A stretch of DNA of 64,000 nucleotides from Vibrio sp. HA2012 (lineage in GTDB: Bacteria; Pseudomonadota; Gammaproteobacteria; Enterobacterales; Vibrionaceae): the NCBI RefSeq assembly GCF_002812955.1, contig NZ_PFXK01000003.1, forward strand, positions 124,001-188,000, read 5' to 3'. The position numbers and the translations under genes were made by a program. Position 1 is the first letter of the stretch. Each line of letters begins with the position of its first letter. This document shows positions 44,783 through 53,767 of the stretch, piece by piece. The notes beneath the pieces are model-generated. The model was given only the letters and a program-made list of their open reading frames with translations, had not been told where the DNA came from and did not search any database.

Positions 44783-46001
44783 TCGCTCCTCCTTTTAAGG
44801 CATCGGCCAGCTGCAGCCGGAAGATCCGGAACATTGGATAAATAAGACTAACGGCCAATAGTATCAATACGGCCATAATTTGATTAATAAACAGAGACGA
44901 CGTTAGCAATACAGGCAGAACCGGCTCAAAACCGGACTCAACCATCATCCGGGCAGCATCTCCTGTCATTTCAATCGGGTAGAAATACAGATACGTCAGA
45001 ACCGGTACACAAACAGAACTCCCCAGCAGGATGCCCAAGCCGGCAATAAACAGTGATTCAATGGCTATCAATTGTAACAACCGGATACGTAACATCCCGG
45101 TTGCCAGCATTACCGCAAATTCCCTTTGCCTTTCCAGTGTCATCATCAGGATCGTGGCAAACAGACCAAAACCGACCACACCGTATAGCAAATAAAGCAT
45201 AATGATACCACTTACCTTATCCAGCAGGATCTGCTGTGCCATCTCCGGTGCCAGTTCCTGCCAGTCTCTGACGTTTGCAAGATCAGCATATTCTATACTG
45301 AGTTCATCTGCCGTTTGCTCCAGACGGTTAAGCTCTTTAGTATGCAGAACCCAGGCCGTAACCTGCTCACCAGTGGAATACAATTCCTGAGCCAACCGAA
45401 GCGGCATATAAACCAACTGATTGTCGAGCTGTGGCATGGGAAAATGCAGGATACCCTTCACCTGATACAGCCCGGCAGCAGTCTGTCCCCGGTATCCCTG
45501 CCCATACAGAATCAATTCATCTCCGATTTGCACACGGAGATATTGTGCCAACGTCTCTCCAACCAGTACCTGCCTGTCATCTGCTGCAAGAAATGTCCCG
45601 GAGATCAGCTTTTCACTCAGATGAGAATACGCATCTTCTTGCTCCGGAACTGCCCCCATCACCATGACACCTTTGGAACGGTCACCTGCAGCAGCCAAAG
45701 CAAAAGACTCCAGACGAGGTAGACGGTATGTCACATCCGGATGTTCTGCGAGCGGGCGGATAAAACGATCCGTCATAGGCAACAAGTCATTAATACTCAG
45801 GCTCTCTGCATGATCCGGATGCTGAATCTGAATTAACCCGGTATAAAAACGTGCTGCATTATCAATGCTTATCGCATAACTGCCTTCCTGCATCGCTCGG
45901 GTCAGCAGAGAGAGAAACAAGGCCAGAGCCAGTGCAGCGGCTGTCAGAAAAGTACGCCTTTTTTGCCGCCAGATATTGCGCCATGCCAGCTTAATCAACA
46001 T
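44772..46001 (-). CDS. FtsX-type ABC permease (first)
   Basis: A 409-residue paralogue of the downstream permease, with the same start (MLIKLAWRNIWRQKRRTFL) and FtsX domain (TLERQREFAVMLATGM) near residues 270-400. Two different permease genes with one ATPase suggest a heterodimer like LolC/LolE. It lies 3 bases after the LolA-like gene. Confidence 0.9.
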   Translation of the reverse strand: MLIKLAWRNIWRQKRRTFLTAAALALALFLSLLTRAMQEGSYAISIDNAARFYTGLIQIQHPDHAESLSINDLLPMTDRFIRPLAEHPDVTYRLPRLESFALAAAGDRSKGVMVMGAVPEQEDAYSHLSEKLISGTFLAADDRQVLVGETLAQYLRVQIGDELILYGQGYRGQTAAGLYQVKGILHFPMPQLDNQLVYMPLRLAQELYSTGEQVTAWVLHTKELNRLEQTADELSIEYADLANVRDWQELAPEMAQQILLDKVSGIIMLYLLYGVVGFGLFATILMMTLERQREFAVMLATGMLRIRLLQLIAIESLFIAGLGILLGSSVCVPVLTYLYFYPIEMTGDAARMMVESGFEPVLPVLLTSSLFINQIMAVLILLAVSLIYPMFRIFRLQLADALKGGANAC

Positions 46002-46004
46002 AGG

Positions 46005-46760
46005 CTAATCCCTTAACTGCTTCATCTGACCCTGAGAGAAAAAATCGGTACTGATATCAAAATCAAACTGTGCTTCAAGCGTAATAAACTCCGTTTTGTA
46101 ACCAGGCTTATCCGCTGGGATCATTTCCAACCGTGTTGCAAGCATCCGTCCTCCCATACGCTGCACCTCGAAGGTTTGCATGGTATTTACCAGTTCTTCA
46201 AATTCATCGTAAAACTCGACCTTACGTTGCAGATACGTCTTTTGGGAAATCCACAGCCGGATACGGCTCCAAACAACTGGGGCATCCGGTTTGGCAACCG
46301 CATCAATCACATATGTATTTTCCCCGTCAAAAGGTTCTTCTCTTACTAATGTGTGCCCGTAATCCACCACAATGGAAGACTGATTGATCAGATCATCATT
46401 GGTAAAATCTGACCCCATCCATGACTGACTCAGCATTGACGGTGCAATTTTAATCACCCGCTCTATCGCAGGGATCCAACTCCACATTTCCCTATACCTT
46501 TTCAGGGAAACACTCCCTTTATCTTTAGCCGGAGCCGTCACCAGTACCAGAGAAAAATCCCGCCCCTTGCTCCAACTTTTCATGCTCATACTGCGTGTCC
46601 AGTCTGGCCGGATAATATTCATTGTTGCAACAGAATAACTGGATTCACCCCGCATCTGTTGATCGGATTTATCTACAATATCCGTAGCATTATTTTCCGC
46701 CAGAGCCGCTGGGTTAAAACATACAGACAGCAGACATAATAAAAAGGGAACAGAGCGCAT
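46005..46760 (-). CDS. LolA-like periplasmic outer-membrane lipoprotein-sorting protein
   Basis: A 251-residue exported protein. Signal peptide about residues 1-21; the mature part has VATMNIIRPDWTRSMSMKSWSKGRDFSLVLVTAPAKDKGSVSLKRYREMWSW broken into the strands of a LolA/LolB-type half barrel, then SWMGSDFTNDDL, the hallmark of the PF17131 group. It should bind a lipid or acylated cargo in the periplasm. It is the first gene of the operon with two FtsX permeases, a LolD-like ATPase and a beta-barrel. Confidence 0.85.
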   Translation of the reverse strand: MRSVPFLLCLLSVCFNPAALAENNATDIVDKSDQQMRGESSYSVATMNIIRPDWTRSMSMKSWSKGRDFSLVLVTAPAKDKGSVSLKRYREMWSWIPAIERVIKIAPSMLSQSWMGSDFTNDDLINQSSIVVDYGHTLVREEPFDGENTYVIDAVAKPDAPVVWSRIRLWISQKTYLQRKVEFYDEFEELVNTMQTFEVQRMGGRMLATRLEMIPADKPGYKTEFITLEAQFDFDISTDFFSQGQMKQLRD

Positions 46761-46998
46761 GGTTATTCCTTAAGATCAATCGCTTTAGCTCCCTTAACTG
46801 TAGACGTTGCCTGCGAGACTGTTTAGATCGGATGTCCTGAATTGAGAATCCGGCAAAGTAAATTAACCAACCATTGACTGGCTCTATACGCTAAACGGCT
46901 CTGGTACTGTCATATTAAACTGCATCTGATACGGTTATACCGGATCAAACACTGGCCAATTGCCGATTCAACCATATTTCACAACAGGGAAAGAAAAG

Positions 46999-48435
46999 AT
47001 GACAACCAATATTGCTGAGCTGGAACCTCCGGTTAATGACACTTACCGAATCGAAGAAGATTTGCTGGGTAAAAGGCGGATTCCTTCTCATGCTTACTGG
47101 GGAATACATACCCTCAGAGCAAGTGAAAATTTCAACATCTCCCCTGCCACTATTTCTGATATTCCCCAGCTAATCCGCGGTATGGTTATGACCAAAAAAG
47201 CAGCCGCACTAGCAAACAAAGAACTCCGAACTATCCCACCAGAAGCAGTGGATTACATCATTCAGGCTTGCGACACTCTTTTAAGTTCCGACCATTATTA
47301 CAACCAGTTTCCCGTTGATGTTTTTCAGGGAGGAGCCGGTACTTCAGTCAATATGAACACCAATGAAGTCATCGCCAATATTGCACTGGAGCTCATGGGG
47401 AAGAATAAAGGGGACTATCACTATATCCACCCGAACGACCATGTGAATAAATGCCAGTCAACCAACTGCACCTACCCAACCGGTTTTCGTATCGCGGTGT
47501 ATAACAGCATCGAAATACTGATCCAATCTGTCGAAACCCTGCTGCAAGCCTTTCACAATAAAGGCAAAGAGTTCTCCAGTGTACTGAAAATGGGTAGGAC
47601 TCAGCTTCAGGATGCTGTACCCATGACTGCCGGGCAGGAGTTCAAAGCCTGGGCCGTTACCCTCAAGGAAGAGATCCGTAATATCCGCTATACCGCGAAG
47701 TTGCTGCTGGAAGTCAACTTAGGTGCTACAGCAATCGGGACAGGTATCAATACGGTTGAAGGCTATCAGAAACTGGCCGTACAATATCTGTCTGACATCT
47801 CCGGGTTAGATTGTGTCCCGGCCGAAGACCTGATTGAAGCGACTTCCGACTGTGGTGCTTACGTTATGGTACATAGTGCCTTCAAACGTCTCGCTTTAAA
47901 ACTATCCAAAATCAGCAATGACCTTCGCTTACTGTCATCCGGTCCGAGAGCCGGACTAAATGAATTAAATCTGCCGCAACTACAGGCAGGTTCATCCATC
48001 ATGCCAGCCAAAGTAAACCCTGTTATTCCTGAGGTGGTGAATCAGGTGTGTTTTAAAGTGATCGGCAATGATACTACGGTATCTTTTGCCGCAGAGGCCG
48101 GACAGTTACAGCTCAATGTTATGGAACCTGTCATTGCCCAATGCCTGTTTGAATCAATAGATCTGCTGGGAAATGCCTGCATCAATCTGCAGGAAAAATG
48201 CATTGATGGTATTACGATCAATCCAGATGTGTGCCGACAAAATGTTCTCAATTCTATTGGTATTGTGACCTTTCTGAATCCGATTATCGGCCACCATGCC
48301 GGAGACTTAATCGGTAAAATATGTGCAGAAACCGGGAAAAGCGTTCCTCAGGTAGCTCAGGAACAAGGCTATCTGTCAGAACACGAACTAGCCCGGATTT
48401 TCTCTGTGGAAAATCTGATCCCTTCTTGTCTATAA
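46999..48435 (+). CDS. aspA: aspartate ammonia-lyase
   Basis: A 478-residue aspartase, the same length as E. coli AspA, converting aspartate to fumarate and ammonia. Signature [11 protein letters not shown], and [38 protein letters not shown]. The start at 46999 gives MTTNIAELE and has AGGGAAAG upstream. Odd: the conserved substrate-site segment, QSTNDAYPTG in E. coli, reads [10 protein letters not shown] (codons AAC TGC ACC), replacing an almost invariant Asp by Cys. The aspartase would feed anaerobic fumarate respiration. Confidence 0.93.
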   Translation: MTTNIAELEPPVNDTYRIEEDLLGKRRIPSHAYWGIHTLRASENFNISPATISDIPQLIRGMVMTKKAAALANKELRTIPPEAVDYIIQACDTLLSSDHYYNQFPVDVFQGGAGTSVNMNTNEVIANIALELMGKNKGDYHYIHPNDHVNKCQSTNCTYPTGFRIAVYNSIEILIQSVETLLQAFHNKGKEFSSVLKMGRTQLQDAVPMTAGQEFKAWAVTLKEEIRNIRYTAKLLLEVNLGATAIGTGINTVEGYQKLAVQYLSDISGLDCVPAEDLIEATSDCGAYVMVHSAFKRLALKLSKISNDLRLLSSGPRAGLNELNLPQLQAGSSIMPAKVNPVIPEVVNQVCFKVIGNDTTVSFAAEAGQLQLNVMEPVIAQCLFESIDLLGNACINLQEKCIDGITINPDVCRQNVLNSIGIVTFLNPIIGHHAGDLIGKICAETGKSVPQVAQEQGYLSEHELARIFSVENLIPSCL

Positions 48436-48458
48436 ATTCTGAAACAAAAATATAAATA

Positions 48459-48491
48459 AAGCACAGCCCTGAATTATTCAGGGCTGTGCTT
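48459..48491. terminator. bidirectional terminator after aspA
   Basis: A perfect 15-bp inverted repeat (AAGCACAGCCCTGAA / TTCAGGGCTGTGCTT) with a 3-base loop. It ends aspA on the right-going strand and overlaps the last codons of the leftward diguanylate cyclase gene. Confidence 0.88.
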
Positions 48492-50075
48492 ACATGTATG
48501 AACGGACAAATCGTTAAGATGATCTGTCTGTTCATATACAGAAATCCTGTTTTTACCGTCAGATTTTGCCTGATACAATGCGGCATCGGCTCTGGACAAT
48601 AACTCCTCAATGGTATAATCAGCCAATCGGGAACCGGTACAGACTCCGAAGCTGGCTGTCTGAGTGTAGATGCCATATTCCGTCCAATCGATTTTTTCGA
48701 TATGTTCCCGCAGTCGTTCTGCAATTAGCTGAGCCTCCTCTTTTTCTGTATTCGGGCATATTACACAAAATTCTTCCCCTCCATAGCGACCAAATATCTC
48801 TGTAATACGCAACTGACTCTGTACAACCTCTGTAATTTTCTTTAGTACGGCATCACCAGCCAGATGACCAAAAGTATCATTTACACTTTTGAAATTATCC
48901 AGATCAAACAGAATAACCGACAGAGAAGAACCATTTCTGGCGGCAATCTTTATCTCTCGCTTAGCCAGATGAAACAGATGCCTGCGGTTAAATATATTGG
49001 TTAATCCATCCTTTATTGCCATCTCTTCCATTTCAGCAAGAAGATTCGCCATTTTTGTATAATCGTTCACCAGAAGCACATATCCCTGAATATGATGAAA
49101 AGTGTCATGAATAGGGGCTAAAGAATATTGATAATGTTTATTTTTTACCTGAATCGAATATTTTTTATTAGGGTCATTCTTACCACTCATTGCTATGTTA
49201 TCGATCAGACTGGAAACAAAAACATTATCCGTTGTCAGAGGCCTATCTATCTCACAAAAATCAAGAAGAGATGAGTTTTTTCCCGCATCATTAATATCAA
49301 TGACAACCATTTTTGTATCAATAATCAGCAGGTAATCATGTATCACATCAACAGCATATTCCCGGGCAATCTTTCTTAAGTCCAGCATTCTAAAATGAAA
49401 TAAAGCAACAGCCAGCAATACACCGGTAATAGAAAATACAAAAGGTTGTATATCCAGTCCAGAAAATGTCTCCCTGTCCGGATTCAAGATGGCACTCAGA
49501 GTTGGCAGAATTCCAGCAATCAGTACAAGAACGGTTCTCTTTTTCGTTGTTTCAGATCCACGGAACAAATGGATAAGAAGAAGAATTTCAGCACATAATG
49601 AAACAAGGATCAGATATGCCAGTTGAATAATATACCCCATACCCGGTTCATATCTTATCACAGGAAAATAACTACCTTTCTCAATCCAGTAACGACTATA
49701 CAGAAAAGCATGCTGGTCATTCGTCAATGCCAACAAACCGATCCCCACAGGTATAACAAACAGGACGATATACAGACTGTTAGGTAATGTTTTTCTGTTA
49801 AGAAATTCCACCACAAAGAGGAAGAAGGCAGGGGCAGTAAAAGTGGCCCAGAATACTTCGAATTTCAATGAGTCGAGGATTTTCACCAAAGATTCGCTAT
49901 TAATCTCCAGTGCATACCCAAGACTGTACAAAGCAACTGACAACATAAAGAATGACAATGCCTTAGCCCCCTGTACCTGTTTCCGATGATAGGCATAAGC
50001 AGATACGTAAAGGGAAAGCACACTGGAAAAGATAATGAGAACAGCCCAACTAACTGATATTTCTTTGAAAATCAT
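48474..50075 (-). CDS. 7TM diguanylate cyclase
   Basis: A 533-residue inner-membrane enzyme that makes c-di-GMP. About seven TM helices in residues 1-230 (histidine-kinase-type 7TM domain), a PAS-like domain (about 235-345), and a GGDEF domain (about 355-515) with DGLTNIFNRRHL, DLDNFKSVNDTFGH and the active RYGGEEF. The start at 50075 has AGGA 8 bases upstream; an in-frame ATG lies two codons before. Its last codons lie inside the terminator hairpin shared with aspA. Confidence 0.9.
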   Translation of the reverse strand: MIFKEISVSWAVLIIFSSVLSLYVSAYAYHRKQVQGAKALSFFMLSVALYSLGYALEINSESLVKILDSLKFEVFWATFTAPAFFLFVVEFLNRKTLPNSLYIVLFVIPVGIGLLALTNDQHAFLYSRYWIEKGSYFPVIRYEPGMGYIIQLAYLILVSLCAEILLLIHLFRGSETTKKRTVLVLIAGILPTLSAILNPDRETFSGLDIQPFVFSITGVLLAVALFHFRMLDLRKIAREYAVDVIHDYLLIIDTKMVVIDINDAGKNSSLLDFCEIDRPLTTDNVFVSSLIDNIAMSGKNDPNKKYSIQVKNKHYQYSLAPIHDTFHHIQGYVLLVNDYTKMANLLAEMEEMAIKDGLTNIFNRRHLFHLAKREIKIAARNGSSLSVILFDLDNFKSVNDTFGHLAGDAVLKKITEVVQSQLRITEIFGRYGGEEFCVICPNTEKEEAQLIAERLREHIEKIDWTEYGIYTQTASFGVCTGSRLADYTIEELLSRADAALYQAKSDGKNRISVYEQTDHLNDLSVHTCKHSPE

Positions 50076-50244
50076 AGGCATCCTGTTGTCTGATTTATAA
50101 AAATATATGTTCTGTTACTAACAGTTTATAACGGATGACAACAAATTTCAGCCAATTGACAAGATTATAAATATCCCCCGAAACAATATAAAAACAGGAA
50201 CAGATGCAAAACAATAACAGTAAGCACATGCGAGTAAAACGAGT

Positions 50245-50268
50245 ACAGGCCACGAATTGGTGGCCTGT
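50245..50268 (-). terminator. terminator of the anion transporter gene
   Basis: ACAGGCCAC and GTGGCCTGT form a 9-bp stem with a 6-base loop, 25 bases after the transporter stop on the minus strand. A TTTT follows a few bases later. Confidence 0.7.
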
Positions 50269-50292
50269 GCAGATTAAACTTTTATATTCTGC

Positions 50293-51582
50293 TTAGAAAA
50301 TAGTACTGATTGCCATGCAAAATACTGTCGAAAATATCAATGTAGCTGGTGCTCCCTTGAATAACAGCTGATTAAACAATACATCTTTGTGTTCCTCTTT
50401 TTCCGCACTCAGAATCAGACTCCCTCCTGAAGAGAAAGGTGACAGACAGGTTGCCTGAGCGCCGATGATAATTGCTGTAAATAGAATTGCCGGATTTAAG
50501 TCTGTTGAAAGTGCAATTGACGGAACGATTGGAAACAGCGCCGGAGCAACCACTCCTAAGGTACTTGCAAAGAATGACATGAAGCCACCCACCAGGCAAA
50601 GCGCAATCGGAACCGCCAGTTTTGGAATATTGCCACTGATCCAGTCAGCCAGTAACTCAATGGTTCCTGCTTTTATTGCGATAGAAATCAGCATACCAAC
50701 ACCACAAATCATAATCATGGTAGGCCATGGGACATTAGCGATGATATCCTTTTGATTACCTAGTTTCATCAACAAAGCAAAGATAGAGAAAATGATGGCG
50801 ATTAATGCGATATTCATTTTTGAATTCATAAAAGTAATCATTTCATTCGCCGGCAGTACCTTATGCATAATAGGGAAGAAAAGTACCGTACCCACCATAA
50901 GAATAATCAATTTCAGCATTAAAGATTGCTCTCTGGTAAACGGCTCCGGAAGTTCTGATGAAAAACTGGACAGATCCATCTGACCACGCCCTTTAACTGT
51001 AAGTGCAGACAGAACAATAACCGGGATCACAATAGAAACAGCAAAAATGGTAAAGGTATAAGAAAAAGCATTCTGTGCATACCCAACCTGCTCGATTAAC
51101 CCACTAAAAATGATACCGCTGGCACTCGTCATAAAGTTAGATCCTGCCAGACAGCCAAAGTTAACAGCCATAACACCCGTTAACTTATTCATTTTTGTTT
51201 TTTCACAAAGAATAAGGGTAATAGGACCAAAGAATGCGAGAACTGAGTAGTAACCGGCACCAAGACCAGCAATAATTGTAGCCGAAATAAATATTGCTAT
51301 CGGCAGCATTTCTGGTACTTTCCTGGTTCTGTACAGCAGATGTTGAGCTAATTTATCTAGCGTACCGTTATTTATAGCAAAATTATAAAAAATAGAAACA
51401 GAGAATATAATAAAGAAGATTTTAATTGGCCATGTTTTTATAACTGCTGAAGCAGACATATCTAACATAAAACAGCCAATAATATATGCAAATCCCATTG
51501 CAAAAAAACCGACATTTATTTTTGTCCGATAACCCAAAGCTATCGATATGGCTATAGCCATAATGATAATAAAACTTACCAT
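50293..51582 (-). CDS. SLC13/MatC-like organic anion transporter
   Basis: A 429-residue membrane protein with about 11-12 hydrophobic helices, including the MatC/IT-superfamily start (GYRTKINVGFFAMGFAYIIGCF), NFGCLAGSNFMTSASG and the second substrate-loop region GAQATCLSPFSSGGSLI. Such transporters carry dicarboxylates or similar anions. It lies 178 bases downstream of a lactonase-like amidohydrolase gene and could bring in that enzyme's substrate. Confidence 0.82.
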   Translation of the reverse strand: MVSFIIIMAIAISIALGYRTKINVGFFAMGFAYIIGCFMLDMSASAVIKTWPIKIFFIIFSVSIFYNFAINNGTLDKLAQHLLYRTRKVPEMLPIAIFISATIIAGLGAGYYSVLAFFGPITLILCEKTKMNKLTGVMAVNFGCLAGSNFMTSASGIIFSGLIEQVGYAQNAFSYTFTIFAVSIVIPVIVLSALTVKGRGQMDLSSFSSELPEPFTREQSLMLKLIILMVGTVLFFPIMHKVLPANEMITFMNSKMNIALIAIIFSIFALLMKLGNQKDIIANVPWPTMIMICGVGMLISIAIKAGTIELLADWISGNIPKLAVPIALCLVGGFMSFFASTLGVVAPALFPIVPSIALSTDLNPAILFTAIIIGAQATCLSPFSSGGSLILSAEKEEHKDVLFNQLLFKGAPATLIFSTVFCMAISTIF

Positions 51583-51760
51583 TCTTTCTTCACCTTATAT
51601 ATTTCGATTATTGAAAATTTTAATCATTCCAATTGATATTTTTGATATTATTATTTTGTTGAAATTTCACAAATAACAACTTATCTATAGTAATTGTGTT
51701 TTTATTGACATTACACTCTTAATGCAATGGTTTAAAGTGCGCTTATGATTTTTATGGCAT

Positions 51761-52597
51761 TTAATTGCTAACGTCAAAATTGAAACAACGTGCAGCATTA
51801 TCAATGAGTATTTTTTTTCTTTCATTTGGATCTACAATAATTTCCTCCATGATTTTGTATTGTTGTTCGTAACTAACTTGATCTTCAAATTGTGTATGTG
51901 GCCAGTCACTTCCCCATAGAAAATAATCAGAGCTTCCATACGCATCACGTAACACATCGATCATGCTTCTGGCCTGCTCAACCGTAGAATTTGTACGATA
52001 AGTACCTGAGAGTTTGATCCATATTGGATTACCTCTTAATAACGCTAAAAACATACGATGGCTAGGCTTACCTGCATCAATGACTGATTCTGCCCGAGCG
52101 AAATGGTCTATAACAATATCTACACCTGACTTTAGGATATCGGGTAATATTTTATCCATATCTTCTATAGAACGATGAATTTCTACACTCCAATTTCTTT
52201 TGGCTATTTTTCTAAAAAAATTCTGCCATTCGACAGAAGAATAATCCTCTAATTCTTTGCCTATAAGGTTTAGTCTTATTCCAACAATGCCAGATTTATT
52301 CATTTCATCTAGTTCTTCATCTGTAATGTCTTTTTCTACTACTACAACACCACGGAGCCTGTTGATATTTTCTTTGACTACAGAAATAATATAACTGTTA
52401 TCTGTACCAAGAAAACTGGGTTGAACTAAAACACCATGAGATAATCCATAACTATCTAAATTATTCAAATAGCTTTCTGGCAGGGCATTATACTGTGGCG
52501 CATAACGACGATTTGCTACTAGAGACAAATCCGTGCGAAAAATATGTGCGTGTGTATCAATCCCAGTAATGGAAGATGGTGTATTTATATGTTTCAC
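51761..52597 (-). CDS. amidohydrolase-family lactonase-like enzyme
   Basis: A 278-residue TIM-barrel hydrolase of the amidohydrolase-2 group (relatives include 2-pyrone-4,6-dicarboxylate lactonase). Metal and active-site blocks are DTHAHIF (residues 15-21), VDIVIDHFAR, KLSGTYR and WGSDWPHTQ. It is AT-richer than its neighbours, suggesting a different origin. A LysR gene is divergent 152 bases away and an organic anion transporter follows, a small catabolic locus for a carboxylated lactone or similar compound. Confidence 0.85.
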   Translation of the reverse strand: MKHINTPSSITGIDTHAHIFRTDLSLVANRRYAPQYNALPESYLNNLDSYGLSHGVLVQPSFLGTDNSYIISVVKENINRLRGVVVVEKDITDEELDEMNKSGIVGIRLNLIGKELEDYSSVEWQNFFRKIAKRNWSVEIHRSIEDMDKILPDILKSGVDIVIDHFARAESVIDAGKPSHRMFLALLRGNPIWIKLSGTYRTNSTVEQARSMIDVLRDAYGSSDYFLWGSDWPHTQFEDQVSYEQQYKIMEEIIVDPNERKKILIDNAARCFNFDVSN

Positions 52598-52749
52598 TTA
52601 ATCACCTCTCTATACGACATGTTTAGTTATTTATACTTAGGGTCATTCCTACAATGAAAGTGTATCTATATCCCCCCATTCCCGCTATAATCGATTTTGA
52701 ATAATAGGTATGCACTCAGGCTATATAAAGAAAAGAGTTTATATAAGAT

Positions 52750-53661
52750 ATGGATTTTAAAGAGTTCGAATATGTTATAGCCATCGCGGAAGAAGGATCC
52801 ATTTCTGCGGCATCAGACCGTCTGTATTTATCTCAGCCAAGCATCAGTAAGTTTTTAAAAAAACTAGAAGACAGGCTTGGTACACCACTATTTATAAGAA
52901 CGTCTTCCGGTGTACGGCTTACTTATGCCGGTGAGATATACGTTCAAAATGCACAGAGCATTCTTCAACAGTACCGACGAACTAAAAATCAGTTGCGAGA
53001 TATAGAAAATTTAGAAAATGGCCGCGTTGACTTTGGTACCAGTTCCTATCGAGGCAGCTATCTGTTACCTGATATTCTGAAGCAGTTTCATGATCGTTAT
53101 CCCAATGTTGATGTCATCATTCATGAACATGACTCTAAAAAACTCGAAACTATGATTGCTGATGGGAAACTGGATCTTGCGCTCGTGGCGAAAACAGATT
53201 ATGAAAAATATGCACACGAAAAAATACTTGCCGATGAAGTCGTGATTGTTACCGATCAGAATCATCCCGTCAGTAAGTTTGCCAGAAAAAGTACAAATAC
53301 GTCTGACGGTCAATGGCTGGATATATCTGATGTCGCTGAATATGATTTTATTCTGAGCCCGGCAAATACAATATTGGGAACCATTTCCCGAAGGTTATTC
53401 AGTCAGCAGGCTGGCAGTATTAACTGTGTCAATGAAAACTGTTCTGCTGAAATGGCAGTGGCACTTGCAAAAGCGGGGTTGGGGATAGCATTCAACTACC
53501 GTTCCTGTTGCGGAAATCAGTCCGATATGATGACTTACTCTATCGGTAAAGATAAAGAATTTGTTCCTTTAGTATTACTTTATCCCAGCGGAGCCTATGT
53601 CTACCGGGCAACAAGCCTGCTGGCAGAACTGATTAGTAACAGTTTTGGTAAAAAAATTTAA
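52750..53661 (+). CDS. LysR-type regulator of the lactonase locus
   Basis: A 303-residue LysR protein. Winged HTH about residues 1-60 (EEGSISAASDRLYLSQPSISKFLKKLE), then a two-lobed effector domain (about 90-295; RVDFGTSSYRGSYLLPDIL, PVSKFARKS). It is transcribed divergently from the lactonase-like gene, so it very likely activates it and the transporter. Confidence 0.88.
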   Translation: MDFKEFEYVIAIAEEGSISAASDRLYLSQPSISKFLKKLEDRLGTPLFIRTSSGVRLTYAGEIYVQNAQSILQQYRRTKNQLRDIENLENGRVDFGTSSYRGSYLLPDILKQFHDRYPNVDVIIHEHDSKKLETMIADGKLDLALVAKTDYEKYAHEKILADEVVIVTDQNHPVSKFARKSTNTSDGQWLDISDVAEYDFILSPANTILGTISRRLFSQQAGSINCVNENCSAEMAVALAKAGLGIAFNYRSCCGNQSDMMTYSIGKDKEFVPLVLLYPSGAYVYRATSLLAELISNSFGKKI

Positions 53662-53710
53662 GCCAATTCCCCGGCAAACTGCACATTTATACCCAGAATC
53701 CCTGCCCCAT

Positions 53711-53736
53711 GGCAGGACGGCTAAGCCGTTCCTGCC
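53711..53736 (+). terminator. terminator after the LysR gene
   Basis: GGCAGGA-CGGC, loop TAA, GCCG-(T)-TCCTGCC: an 11-bp stem with one bulged base, between the convergent LysR and EF-G-like genes. It may serve both. Confidence 0.7.
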
Positions 53737-53767
53737 TAATTATAGTCAATGACCTTAAAGGCTCCAT

